Of a stretch of 64,000 nucleotides of DNA, positions 9,005-16,904 are shown piece after piece (the first letter of the stretch is position 1; every line of letters begins with the position of its first letter). The position numbers and the translations under genes were made by a program. Source of the stretch: Mediterraneibacter gnavus ATCC 29149. GTDB lineage: Bacteria; Bacillota; Clostridia; Lachnospirales; Lachnospiraceae. The notes under the pieces were generated by a model. That model was not told the origin of the DNA, did not search any database, and saw only the letters and a list, made by a program, of their open reading frames with translations. The stretch spans positions 2,313,001 to 2,377,000 of the forward strand of contig NZ_CP043051.1 of NCBI RefSeq assembly GCF_008121495.1, in the 5' to 3' direction.

Positions 9005-9033
9005 AGTATATCATATTTTAGAAGAGACGGCAA
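9005..9033 (-). promoter_or_regulatory. Candidate promoter of the DtxR-family gene
   Basis: On the minus strand TTGCCG (9028-9033) and TATACT (9005-9010) are separated by 17 bases, 34 bases upstream of the chosen start. An imperfect AT-rich palindrome covers the -10. It does not match the GTTAG-N6-CTAAC operator. Confidence 0.5.
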
Positions 9034-9047
9034 ACACTATAATGTTA

Positions 9048-9076
9048 TTGACAACTTATGAATGTTAGAATATACT
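9048..9076 (+). promoter_or_regulatory. Promoter of the Fur-like gene
   Basis: TTGACA 9048-9053 and TATACT 9071-9076 with a 17-base spacer. The -10 lies inside the GTTAG-N6-CTAAC palindrome, so a bound repressor would block RNA polymerase directly. Confidence 0.8.
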
Positions 9077-9079
9077 AAC
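9064..9079. promoter_or_regulatory. Operator copy 1: GTTAG-N6-CTAAC
   Basis: GTTAGAATATACTAAC, a 5-bp inverted repeat with 6-base spacer over the -10 of the Fur-like gene. The same palindrome with the same spacing is found before feoA (9622-9637) and before the DUF2325-type gene (26454-26469). Confidence 0.75.
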
Positions 9080-9130
9080 TAATGAGAAAAAATAGTCAGT
9101 AACAGATTCAAAAGGAAAGGGGAGCGGACT

Positions 9131-9565
9131 GTGAATGATGTGAAAATGCAAAGAGAGATGATTTTGCAGAGATTGAAAGAGCAGGGATGCAGGATTACAA
9201 AGCAAAGATTGGCGCTCATTGACATCATTTTAGAAAATGAGTGCTCCAGCTGTAAAGAAATTTATTATAAAGCTGTCAGAATGGATGAGAAGATTGGGAT
9301 TGCCACGGTATACAGAATAATAAATATGCTGGAAGAAATCGGAGCGATCAGCAGAAGAAACATGTATAAAGTAGAATGTCCCGGAGCTTGTCCGAAAGAA
9401 GATGCCTGCGTTGTTGTGTTGGATGATGAAAGCGTGTGCCGGATTTCTCCCCAGAAATGGAAAGCTATCGTAGAAGAGGGGCTGCAGGCATGCGGATATC
9501 TTCATGACCGGAAAGTGGTATCTATTTCTTTTAATCCGGAACAGTGCATGAAGGGCATGATCTGA
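9131..9565 (+). CDS. Cys-rich, aberrant Fur-family regulator
   Basis: 144 residues, GTG start supported by GGGGAGC upstream. The winged helix of Fur is intact: LKEQGCRITKQRLALIDIIL, then IYYKAV and IGIATVYRIINMLEEIGAI. The usual His-rich metal sites of Fur (the HHHH-type run and HxH) are absent. Instead there are nine Cys (20, 38, 41, 83, 87, 93, 103, 121, 139), including CSSC at 38-41 and the ECPGACPKEDAC stretch at 82-93. It probably senses a different signal (Fe-S cluster, thiol or redox), which is inference. It sits upstream of feoA and has its own palindromic operator. Confidence 0.8.
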   Translation: MNDVKMQREMILQRLKEQGCRITKQRLALIDIILENECSSCKEIYYKAVRMDEKIGIATVYRIINMLEEIGAISRRNMYKVECPGACPKEDACVVVLDDESVCRISPQKWKAIVEEGLQACGYLHDRKVVSISFNPEQCMKGMI

Positions 9566-9585
9566 GAGAAAACATAAAAAAGAGA

Positions 9586-9614
9586 TTGACAAATGAAAGG
9601 GATAAGAGTAAACT
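9586..9614 (+). promoter_or_regulatory. Promoter of the feo operon
   Basis: TTGACA 9586-9591 and TAAACT 9609-9614 with a 17-base spacer. A perfect TATAAT at 9639-9644 exists but has no matching -35. The operator at 9622-9637 lies just downstream, near the expected transcription start. Confidence 0.7.
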
Positions 9615-9621
9615 GAATATT

Positions 9622-9637
9622 GTTAGAAATGCCTAAC
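9622..9637. promoter_or_regulatory. Operator copy 2: GTTAG-N6-CTAAC
   Basis: GTTAGAAATGCCTAAC upstream of feoA, overlapping the likely transcription start. It resembles the arms of DtxR/IdeR-type sites (TTAG...CTAA). Confidence 0.75.
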
Positions 9638-9688
9638 GTATAATAGTTTTAAAATATAAAAGTTAGTAGTGATTGGAAAGGAGAGATT

Positions 9689-9901
9689 ATGATGCCTTTG
9701 ACGATGGCAGCAGCAAACGAAATCAATTATATTAAGAAAGTCGGAGGAAACAGTGAAGTGAAACGTCACCTGGAAACTCTTGGATTTGTAGCCGGAGGAG
9801 AAGTGCGGGTGATTTCTCAGTTAAATGGAAATCTGATCGTAAGCATCAAAGATTCCAGAGTCGCGATCAGCAAAGAGATGGCAAACAAGATCATGGTCTA
9901 A
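9689..9901 (+). CDS. feoA: FeoA-domain protein (first copy)
   Basis: 70 residues, SH3-like FeoA fold: VKRHLETLGFVAGGEVRVIS and LIVSIKDSRVAISKEMANKIMV. FeoA proteins are small cytosolic partners needed for Fe2+ uptake by FeoB. GGAAAGGAGA precedes ATG 9689. It is followed by a second FeoA 16 bases on, an arrangement common in Clostridia. Confidence 0.9.
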   Translation: MMPLTMAAANEINYIKKVGGNSEVKRHLETLGFVAGGEVRVISQLNGNLIVSIKDSRVAISKEMANKIMV

Positions 9902-9917
9902 AGGAGGAAGAGGGAAA

Positions 9918-10139
9918 ATGAAGACATTGCGAAATATTGCCGTGGGTGAGACTGCAAAAGTGAAACGACTTCATGGCGAGGGGGCCTTAAAACGCCGTAT
10001 CATGGATATGGGAATTACAAAAGGCAGCCAGGTTTATGTACGCAAGGTGGCTCCACTTGGTGATCCGGTCGAGATCACGATCCGCGGATATGAATTGTCT
10101 TTGCGAAAAGACGATGCGGACTGTATTGAGATGGAGTAA
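9918..10139 (+). CDS. feoA: FeoA-domain protein (second copy)
   Basis: 73 residues, more canonical than the first copy: GETAKVKRLHGEGALKRRIMDMGITKGSQVYVRKVAPLGDP (read in parts) and ITIRGYELSLRKDDADCIEM. AAGGAGGA precedes ATG 9918. It leads directly into feoB (21 bases). Confidence 0.92.
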   Translation: MKTLRNIAVGETAKVKRLHGEGALKRRIMDMGITKGSQVYVRKVAPLGDPVEITIRGYELSLRKDDADCIEME

Positions 10140-10160
10140 AGAAAGGAAAGGGAGAGAGTG

Positions 10161-12332
10161 ATGGCGATTAAAATTGCTTTGGCAGGAAATCCAAACTGCG
10201 GAAAAACGACGATGTTCAATGCTCTGACAGGTGCCAATCAGTATGTTGGAAACTGGCCGGGAGTTACGGTGGAAAAGAAAGAAGGAAAATGTAAGGAAAA
10301 TAAGGATGTAATTGTAACAGACCTTCCGGGAATTTACTCTTTGTCTCCATATACACTGGAGGAAGTGGTAAGCCGTGACTATTTATTAAAAGAAAAGCCG
10401 GAAGCGATCATCAATCTGGTGGATGCCACAAACATTGAACGAAATCTGTATCTGACAACACAGCTTTTAGAGCTTGGAATTCCGGTTGTAATTGCGCTGA
10501 ATATGGCGGATCTGCTGGAAAAGAATAAAATCAGCATCGATACAAAAGCGTTGGAAAAAGAACTGGGATGTAAAGTAGTCAAAACTTCAGCCTTAAAGGG
10601 AACCGGAATTCGCGAAGTAGTGAAAGAGGCTGTCACAGCAGCGAAAAAAGAAAGCATTGTTTCAGGAGAAATAAAGTTTTCAAAGGATACCGAAGCGGCT
10701 GTTTCCGAGATGGAAGGACAGTTGCCGTCATCCGTTTTAGAAGAACAGAAAAGATGGTATGCGATCAAGCTGCTGGAGCGCGATGCGAAAGTACTGGAGC
10801 AGTTAAAACTGACTGCATCTGTACAGAATCAAGTAGAAAAAATCGCTGCCAAACTGGAAGAAAGGCTGGATGATGACACAGAATCTATTATTACAAATGA
10901 GCGTTATGAGGCAATCACATATGTAGTAGAAAAATGTGTAAAGAAGCCAAAAGAAAAACTCTCGACTTCAGATAAAATCGACCAGATTGTGACAAACAGG
11001 ATACTGGGACTTCCAATCTTTCTTGGCGTGATGTATGTTGTATATGCGATTGCAGTAATGACCATTGGAACTTATGTGACGGACTGGACCAATGATGTAC
11101 TGGTAGTAGCGATTCAGGACGCGGCGGCATCCGGACTGCAGGCGATCGGTACAGCAGCATTTCTGGAAGATCTGATCGTAAACGGAATTATCGGTGGACT
11201 GGGTGCAGTACTTGGATTCCTTCCGCAGATGGCGATTTTGTTTGTATTGCTCTCTATTCTGGAAGACTGTGGATATATGGTCAGAGTTGCCTTTGTCATG
11301 GACCGTATTTTCCGTAAATTCGGACTTTCAGGAAAGAGTTTTATTCCACTTTTGATTTCATCCGGATGTGGAATTCCTGGAATTATGGCATCCAAGACGA
11401 TTGAGAATGACAATGACAGACGACTGACGATCATGACATCTACATTTGTACCTTGTGGTGCAAAGCTTCCGGTTATCGCTTTGATGGCTGGTGTGATCGG
11501 TTCAGAGGCGACAGGATTTCCGGCAGGATCCCTGACATTTATCATGTACGTGATTGGTGTTGCGACAGTGCTGGTTTCCGCAATTATTCTGAAAAAGACA
11601 AAACCGTTCCACGGAGATGCGGCACCGTTTGTAATGGAGCTTCCGGCATACCACCTTCCACAGGCGAAGACAGTACTGCTCCATACATGGGAAAGACTCA
11701 AAGGATTTATCAGAAAAGCCGGAACGATCCTGCTGCTAGCTTGTATCGTAATGTGGTTCCTTGGAGGATATGGATTTATAGATGGAAGCTTTGGGGCAGT
11801 AGAGGATTCTGCAGACAGTATTCTGGCATCCATCGGAAGTGTGATCGCAGTGATCTTTACACCGCTTGGATTTGGAAGATGGCAGCCGGTGGCAGCTTCT
11901 CTTTCCGGATTCTCAGCAAAAGAAGCAATCGTAACGACAATGGGAGTTCTGGCAAATGTAGCCGGAGATACAGAAGACCCGGCAGTTGTAGCACACGGTG
12001 TCGCAACATGGTTCCCGTCAGCGGCAGCCGGATTCAGTTTCCTACTCTTTAACCTTTTGGATTCACCGTGTCTGGCAGCGATCGCTACCATGGCAAAGGA
12101 ACTCAATGACAGAAAATGGTTCTGGTTTGCAATCCTGTTCCAGAATGTATTTGCATACGTAGTAACATTTATGGTATATCAGATCAGTGGTGTTGCGACA
12201 GGTGCGCTTACATTTGGAGCATCTACAGTAGTTGCAATCCTGCTGCTGGCAGTTGTCTTATATCTGTTATTCAGAAAAGATCCATATAAAGGAAAAGCAG
12301 TGAGTGTAAAACGTTCTGTGGCAGAAGCCTAA
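10161..12332 (+). CDS. feoB: Ferrous iron transporter FeoB
   Basis: About 723 residues. The N-terminal GTPase domain has G1 GNPNCGKT (9-16), DLPGIYSL (G3) and NMAD (G4). The C-terminal half is polytopic with the two inverted Gate/Core repeats: ISSGCGIPGIMASKTI followed by TFVPCGAKLPVIALM, and later GFSAKEAIVTTMGVL. It imports Fe2+ across the cytoplasmic membrane. ATG 10161 is preferred to the adjacent GTG 10158, which is inside the purine-rich ribosome site. It is followed by two small membrane-protein genes in the same operon. Confidence 0.96.
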   Translation: MAIKIALAGNPNCGKTTMFNALTGANQYVGNWPGVTVEKKEGKCKENKDVIVTDLPGIYSLSPYTLEEVVSRDYLLKEKPEAIINLVDATNIERNLYLTTQLLELGIPVVIALNMADLLEKNKISIDTKALEKELGCKVVKTSALKGTGIREVVKEAVTAAKKESIVSGEIKFSKDTEAAVSEMEGQLPSSVLEEQKRWYAIKLLERDAKVLEQLKLTASVQNQVEKIAAKLEERLDDDTESIITNERYEAITYVVEKCVKKPKEKLSTSDKIDQIVTNRILGLPIFLGVMYVVYAIAVMTIGTYVTDWTNDVLVVAIQDAAASGLQAIGTAAFLEDLIVNGIIGGLGAVLGFLPQMAILFVLLSILEDCGYMVRVAFVMDRIFRKFGLSGKSFIPLLISSGCGIPGIMASKTIENDNDRRLTIMTSTFVPCGAKLPVIALMAGVIGSEATGFPAGSLTFIMYVIGVATVLVSAIILKKTKPFHGDAAPFVMELPAYHLPQAKTVLLHTWERLKGFIRKAGTILLLACIVMWFLGGYGFIDGSFGAVEDSADSILASIGSVIAVIFTPLGFGRWQPVAASLSGFSAKEAIVTTMGVLANVAGDTEDPAVVAHGVATWFPSAAAGFSFLLFNLLDSPCLAAIATMAKELNDRKWFWFAILFQNVFAYVVTFMVYQISGVATGALTFGASTVVAILLLAVVLYLLFRKDPYKGKAVSVKRSVAEA

Positions 12333-12342
12333 AGGAGAAAAA

Positions 12343-12465
12343 ATGGGCGGAATAAAATCGGTAGTATCTATGGGATACGCGGTATTGTTTGTAATACTTC
12401 TTTATTTAGTTGGCATTGGAATCTCGAGTCTGATACAATATATAAAAAAGAAATTTAGAAGGTGA
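12343..12465 (+). CDS. 40-residue FeoB-linked membrane peptide
   Basis: The short frame encodes MGGIKSVVSMGYAVLFVILL, then a hydrophobic continuation and a basic tail ending KKKFRR. It has AAAGGAG 6 bases before its ATG and lies 10 bases after feoB. One transmembrane segment with a positively charged end predicts a single-pass protein. It occupies the position where feoC or small accessory subunits occur, but I do not recognise a named family. Confidence 0.65.
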   Translation: MGGIKSVVSMGYAVLFVILLYLVGIGISSLIQYIKKKFRR

Positions 12466-12470
12466 TAATC

Positions 12471-12641
12471 GTGAATGCAGCAACATGTATTATTTTGATC
12501 GTTTTAATTGTAATTGTTTCGTTTTCAATCCGTGCGACGATTCGTGATCGGAAAAAAGGCGGATGTGCAGGGTGCTCCGGATGCGGCGGAAGCTGCAGCG
12601 GATGTCATAGTGAAGTGGAACAGACAAAGAAATCCGAGTAA
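12471..12641 (+). CDS. FeoB-associated Cys-rich membrane protein
   Basis: 56 residues, GTG start preceded by AAGGTGAT. One N-terminal membrane helix (CIILIVLIVIVSFSI) is followed by a basic stretch and a cytosolic Cys cluster GCAGCSGCGGSCSGCH with six Cys in 16 residues. This is the small protein often annotated as FeoB-associated Cys-rich membrane protein in Firmicutes. It may bind iron or an Fe-S cluster at the membrane. Confidence 0.85.
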   Translation: MNAATCIILIVLIVIVSFSIRATIRDRKKGGCAGCSGCGGSCSGCHSEVEQTKKSE

Positions 12642-12655
12642 ATAAGAGCAGAATG

Positions 12656-12718
12656 AAAAGTGTGGTATCAGCAGAGTGTAAAATCTTGAAAAAATGCACT
12701 GTGGTACCACACTTTTTT
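12656..12718 (+). terminator. Terminator of the feo operon
   Basis: GTGTGGTA (12660-12667) pairs with TACCACAC (12705-12712); inner arms CAGAGTG-like and CACTG extend it. Six T follow. Confidence 0.85.
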
Positions 12719-12730
12719 GATAGAAAAATT

Positions 12731-12743
12731 GATAAAATTTATC
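12731..12743. promoter_or_regulatory. AT-rich palindrome upstream of the P-type ATPase operon
   Basis: GATAAAATTTATC is a perfect 6-bp inverted repeat with one central base, followed by CGATAATC. It lies 17 bases before the -35 of the next promoter and resembles half-sites of a Fur box. This is weak evidence alone. Confidence 0.35.
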
Positions 12744-12760
12744 GATAATCGGATTTTTGA

Positions 12761-12789
12761 TTGACGAATGAAAATCAGGGTTCTAGAAT
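12761..12789 (+). promoter_or_regulatory. Promoter of the small-peptide/ATPase operon
   Basis: TTGACG 12761-12766 and TAGAAT 12784-12789 with a 17-base spacer. It lies after the feo terminator and 60 bases before the 26-residue peptide gene, so the ferrosome-like genes have their own promoter. Confidence 0.65.
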
Positions 12790-12848
12790 GAGTGTAATGT
12801 AACCAGAAAGTACAAGTGATCGATGGATTGTAGAAAGAAGGGAAACAG

Positions 12849-12929
12849 ATGAAACAACACCGATTTTGGGCGTGGGCAACAGTATGCTGCGCAGTAATGG
12901 TATTTTATACCGGTTACAAACATAAGTAA
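12849..12929 (+). CDS. 26-residue conserved-looking micropeptide
   Basis: The short frame reads MKQHRFWAWATVCCAVMVFY followed by TGYKHK. GAAGGGAAAC precedes the ATG. It has one short hydrophobic, aromatic-rich membrane segment between basic ends. I recall very similar tiny proteins beside clostridial metal ATPases (a DUF6219-type annotation), but this is from memory and should be treated as tentative. It lies upstream of the GxxxG protein and the ATPase and is likely co-transcribed with them. Confidence 0.55.
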   Translation: MKQHRFWAWATVCCAVMVFYTGYKHK

Positions 12930-12967
12930 GATAGAAAAAGAGAATCAGTTTACAGGAGGAAGAAAAG

Positions 12968-13282
12968 ATGTTAGATGTATTTAAAATGAAAAAATTAGGG
13001 ATTTTTGCAGGTGGTGTTTTATTCGGGACAGCAGGAGTGAAGCTGTTGTCAAGCAAAGATGCAAAAAAAGTGTATACAAATTGTACAGCTGCAGTGCTTC
13101 GTGCAAAAGATTCTGTTATGAAGACAGCATCCACTGTACAGGAAAATGCAGAAGATATTCTGGCGGAAGCAAAACAGATCAATGAAGAGAGAGCAGCAAA
13201 AGAAGCAGCTCTGGAGCAGGAAGCAGAAGAAGTAACAGAAGAGACAGTGGCAGACAACACAGATTTTGCAGAAGAGGCATAA
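12968..13282 (+). CDS. 104-residue GxxxG-helix protein (DUF6110-like, FezA-like candidate)
   Basis: The N-terminus has a hydrophobic glycine-rich helix, KLGIFAGGVLFGTAGVKLLSS (residues about 9-29), followed by an amphipathic middle (KKVYTNCTAAVLRAKDSVMKTASTVQENAE, in parts) and a very acidic tail rich in Glu and Ala. GGAGGAAGAAAAG precedes ATG 12968. It sits 19 bases before the P-type ATPase gene. Small proteins of this kind precede P1B-6 ATPases in ferrosome (fez) clusters, so a membrane-associated role in iron storage compartments is a hypothesis, not a demonstrated function. Confidence 0.6.
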   Translation: MLDVFKMKKLGIFAGGVLFGTAGVKLLSSKDAKKVYTNCTAAVLRAKDSVMKTASTVQENAEDILAEAKQINEERAAKEAALEQEAEEVTEETVADNTDFAEEA

Positions 13283-13301
13283 GATAAAAAGAGGGATTTG
13301 A

Positions 13302-14456
13302 TTGAAGTTTATAATTAAGCATGAAATACCGGGAAGAATACGGGTGCATATGGTGCAGCCGAAAATGACGTTTGAAGAGGCGGATATTCTGCTGTATTAT
13401 CTCGTAAACCTGGAAAATGTGACAAAAGCAAAAGTATATGAAAGAACACAGGATGCGGTGATCTATTATGAAAAGGACCGGCGGGAAATCATCAAGGCAC
13501 TGCAGAAGTTTGGGTATGATCGGGTGACAGTGCCGGAGGGGCTGACTGAGCATTCCGGAAGGCAGATGAACGCAGAATATCAGGAAAAACTGCTCATGAA
13601 AGTCGTGATGCGTTTTGGTGGGAAGCTTCTGATACCGGCACCGGTACGGGCGGTCTGGACAGGTGTCCGTTCTCTGAAATATCTGCAGCAGGGGATCGCG
13701 AGTCTGAAAAAAGGCAGACTGGAAGTGGCGGCTCTGGATGCCACTGCGATCGGTGTTTCCATCCTGCGCAGAGATATGAATACCGCAAGTTCGATCATGT
13801 TCCTGCTCGGCATCGGAGAATTGCTGGAGGAATGGACACATAAAAAATCTGTCGGAGATCTGGCACGCGACATGTCCCTGAATGTGGGGAAAGTCTGGCT
13901 TTTAAGAGAGGAACAGGAGATTCTTGTTCCCGCAAAACAGATTGAACCGGAAGATCTTGTAGTAGTCTGCATGGGAAATGTGATTCCATTTGATGGAGTC
14001 GTATCCCGTGGTGAGGCAATGGTCAATCAGGCCTCTATGACAGGAGAAGCAGTTCCGGTGAAAAAGACAGCGGAAAGCTATGTATATGCAGGAACTGTTG
14101 TAGAAGAAGGAGAACTGATCATCTGCGTGAAAGCGGTGAGCAAAGCAACCCGTTTTGAAAAAATCGTGACCATGATCGAAGAGTCTGAAAAATTGAAATC
14201 AAATCTGGAAAGTCATGCAGAACATCTGGCAGATCAACTGGTTCCGTATACACTGGCAGGAACGATTCTGACCTGGCTGCTGACAAGAGATGTGACCAAG
14301 GCACTGGCAGTACTGATGGTAGATTTTTCGTGTGCACTCAAGCTGGCGATTCCAATTTCGGTACTGTCTGCGATCCGGGAGGCGGGCGCACATAATATTA
14401 CCGTAAAAGGCGGAAAATATATGGAAGCTGCTGCAAATGCCACAACGATCGTGTTC
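13302..14456 (+). pseudogene. P1B-type ATPase, N-terminal part (gene split by 11-kb element)
   Basis: TTG start at 13302 with GAGGGA 5 bases upstream. 385 host residues remain. They hold an N-terminal HMA-like domain without CxxC, the membrane region, the actuator motif ASMTGEAVP, and the membrane metal motif SCA (Ser343-Cys344-Ala345, SCALKLAIP). The SCA motif marks the P1B-6 subgroup, linked to iron in ferrosome work. Host sequence stops after TTC (Phe385) at the TC core. In the present arrangement the frame runs on into the element for 56 foreign residues to 14627. The missing catalytic domain starts at 25460. Without excision the product has no phosphorylation site and should be inactive. 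Confidence 0.9.
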
Positions 14457-16311
14457 AGTCGGTCATTTTTTGCGGACAGTTCATACATGCTATCCTTTTC
14501 TGTTCTCTGCTCCTGCGTTTGCTCTCGTTTGATTTCTCCCTCCGTATCTTCTTGGCACAAGCAGGACAATACCTTGATGCACCAGAGCCCGGGACATATT
14601 CAACGCCGCACACCGTACAATTTTTAGCGGGCATTGCTGCCCACCGTTTTGTAGGTATGATATGTAATTCATCGACAAAGCCGATGAATTTATAGTAAAT
14701 CTTGATTTCCTGCTTCACTGTTCCGTCTGCCATCTTCTCACGCTCCGAAACAAGTATCTTGTCTATGAGTGCGTTTATAACTGTTGCATCCAGTTCTTTT
14801 AAGCCTTGATAATTTCGGATAAGGGCGAGGAAGTCACGGATTCCCCGTGATTTCTCGTAGCTTTCATTAAGAGTTTCCGTCACCTCTTTCAGCCTTGCTT
14901 CAATTTCAAGCTGCTCTTTCTGGTATTTCCCCGACATCATCTCAAAATTCCGCTCGGTAATACGCTCCATGACCTTATCCTCGTAGAGAGAGGAAAACAG
15001 CCTGTCCAGTTCCGCAAGGCGTTTGTTCAGCTTCTTACGTTCTTTCTCTAATGCTTTCGCCCTGCTCTGGTCTGTTTCCGTGAGCCGCTTTTCTATGGCC
15101 CTGACCGCCTTTTCATCATTCACTGCCATATCCGCAAAACAGTTGATGTCGGCAAGAACGGCATTGAATAAATCCCTTGCTTCTATATTGTGGGCACTAC
15201 ACTCGCTTCTTCCGTTTCTTGCATAATTATTACATGAATACTGTACACAGTCGATAATCTCTGGGCGTTTCCTCCTGTGTACGTTCATTGCCCGCAGAGC
15301 ACATCCGCAGTCCACACACTTGATAACGCCTGCAAAAATATTTACAAATCCTCCCTTGTTCTGTGGAAGCCTACGACTTGTAATAAGCTGTTGGACAATA
15401 TCAAATTCCTCCTGCGTGACTATTCCCTCATGGGTATTGGGTATCACTTCCCATTCTTCGGGCAGCTTAGAGGGGCGTTTCTTGATTTTCATATTGGCGG
15501 CAATCCGTTTGTAGCCTACAAGATTTCCCGCATATATCGGGCTTCTTAAAATGCTCCTCACGCTGTTCCCACTCCAAATATAGCGTTTGTCCTCGTTCCC
15601 CTCAAAATGACGTTCAAAGCCTGTTTCGCCACGCTCCGCCGCATAAGCGGCAGGGCGTAGGATATGCTGTTTATTAAGATGTCTGCAAATTTTGGCAACT
15701 CCATTCCCTTTTAATGCAAGGTCGAATATCTCTTTTACAACATGTGCCACTTTATCATCTATCAGCAGATGGTTGTGGTCGGCAGGGTCTTTGATATAGC
15801 CATAAGGGGCGGTAGTTCCCATGAATTTCCCCTGTTGAAACCTCGCCCGATATGCCGATTTTATCTTAACAGATATGTCAGCGGCATACATTTCGTTTAA
15901 AATGTTGCGGAAAGGCGTGATGTCCATAGCAGATTTATTCAAGGTATCTACGCCGTCATTGACCGCTATATACCTCACGTTATGCTCTGGGAAGAAAACT
16001 TCCAGATATAACCCACAATCAAGATAGTTTCTCCCCAGACGGGATAAATCTTTCGTAATCACGCAGTTTATCAGACCGCTTTCAATGTCTTTTATCATAT
16101 TCTGGAAACTTGGTCTTTGGAAATTTGTACCAGAATAACCATCGTCCACATACGTTTTTGCTATGTGCCATCCCTGCTTTTTCACATAATCCGTGAGGAT
16201 GGATTTCTGTGTCGCAATGCTCGCACTCTCGTTATCCGTACCATCGTCTTTAGATAAGCGGCAATAAATGCCGACTAAATAGATTTTCTTTTCTTCTTTG
16301 ATTCCTGCCAT
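14455..16311 (-). CDS. Large serine recombinase (TnpX-type)
   Basis: 618 residues. The N-terminal resolvase domain has catalytic Ser20 in YCRLSKDD, and DLSRLGRN. The recombinase domain and zinc ribbon (CVDCGCALR and later paired Cys) follow, then a coiled coil rich in Glu/Lys (about 425-500). A second Cys-rich segment (CTVCGVEY, CPACAKK) precedes the end. It catalyses excision and insertion of the element at a TC/GA core. Its stop codon TGA occupies 14455-14457, i.e. two of the three bases are the crossover core itself. The stop therefore survives every recombination event. Confidence 0.94.
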   Translation of the reverse strand: MAGIKEEKKIYLVGIYCRLSKDDGTDNESASIATQKSILTDYVKKQGWHIAKTYVDDGYSGTNFQRPSFQNMIKDIESGLINCVITKDLSRLGRNYLDCGLYLEVFFPEHNVRYIAVNDGVDTLNKSAMDITPFRNILNEMYAADISVKIKSAYRARFQQGKFMGTTAPYGYIKDPADHNHLLIDDKVAHVVKEIFDLALKGNGVAKICRHLNKQHILRPAAYAAERGETGFERHFEGNEDKRYIWSGNSVRSILRSPIYAGNLVGYKRIAANMKIKKRPSKLPEEWEVIPNTHEGIVTQEEFDIVQQLITSRRLPQNKGGFVNIFAGVIKCVDCGCALRAMNVHRRKRPEIIDCVQYSCNNYARNGRSECSAHNIEARDLFNAVLADINCFADMAVNDEKAVRAIEKRLTETDQSRAKALEKERKKLNKRLAELDRLFSSLYEDKVMERITERNFEMMSGKYQKEQLEIEARLKEVTETLNESYEKSRGIRDFLALIRNYQGLKELDATVINALIDKILVSEREKMADGTVKQEIKIYYKFIGFVDELHIIPTKRWAAMPAKNCTVCGVEYVPGSGASRYCPACAKKIRREKSNESKRRSREQKRIACMNCPQKMTD

Positions 16312-16365
16312 ACTGTAAAACCTCCGTATCTGTCCTATCTGTTTTCATGTCCCATTGCGTACATT

Positions 16366-16629
16366 CTAAGCGGACAGCCCCTCATTGTCGAAGGTGTCGC
16401 CCTCGGCAATCTTCTTCCGAATATCCTCGGAGATAATCGGGACAAACGCTTCTGTAACGGTCTGTGTGCCGACATATTCACGGCTGATTATCATCTGCAC
16501 TGGTGCTTTTGGCACGATACGCTTTCTCTTTTTATCTGCTTTCTTATCCTCGCCCATACTTAAATCTTCCTTTCCAGACAGGGCAGGGAAGAGTTTGGAA
16601 ATGTCCCCGCCCTGCCAATCAGATACCAT
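16366..16629 (-). CDS. Small hypothetical protein of the element
   Basis: 87 residues, basic in the centre (KKADKKRKRIVPK) with a C-terminal part VTEAFVPIISEDIRKKIAEG. Its ATG overlaps the stop of the upstream gene (TAATG on the minus strand), pointing to coupled translation. I do not recognise a functional family. Its place, directly ahead of the recombinase gene, suggests an accessory role in the element. Confidence 0.65.
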   Translation of the reverse strand: MVSDWQGGDISKLFPALSGKEDLSMGEDKKADKKRKRIVPKAPVQMIISREYVGTQTVTEAFVPIISEDIRKKIAEGDTFDNEGLSA

Positions 16630-16859
16630 TAATCCTCGCTGTTTAATTCTTTCTGTAATGCTTTAAGGAGTGCCGCCGCTTCATCAGCGTTCAGCGTGAT
16701 TCCCTTGCCGCACTTTTCACGGTTCGGGGAAAAGCTGCGGATGTCATACTTCGGCTCTTTCCCATTCCATGAAATGAGATTGATTTCCTTTGTGTAGCCA
16801 CTGTCGCCCGTAGACAATACTGCGATTTCCTTTACGATTTCATACTGGATTTCTCTCAT
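16629..16859 (-). CDS. YdbC/PC4-like single-strand DNA-binding protein
   Basis: 76 residues. The segment from LISWNGKEPKYDIRSFSPN through KGITLNADEAAALLKAL matches the YdbC branch of the PC4/p15 coactivator family, which bind single-stranded DNA or RNA. It ends in coupled overlap with the next gene. Such proteins are common in clostridial mobile elements and could act in mobilization or replication. Confidence 0.75.
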   Translation of the reverse strand: MREIQYEIVKEIAVLSTGDSGYTKEINLISWNGKEPKYDIRSFSPNREKCGKGITLNADEAAALLKALQKELNSED

Positions 16860-16904
16860 TCTCCATACCTCAACTCTCTGTATTTACTTCCCGAAAAAAG
16901 AAGA

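Noticed and set aside
11114-12106. A 330-codon open frame antisense to feoB
   Set aside because: Low-complexity Ser/Pro/Ile composition, no ribosome site, and complete overlap with the conserved feoB membrane domain.
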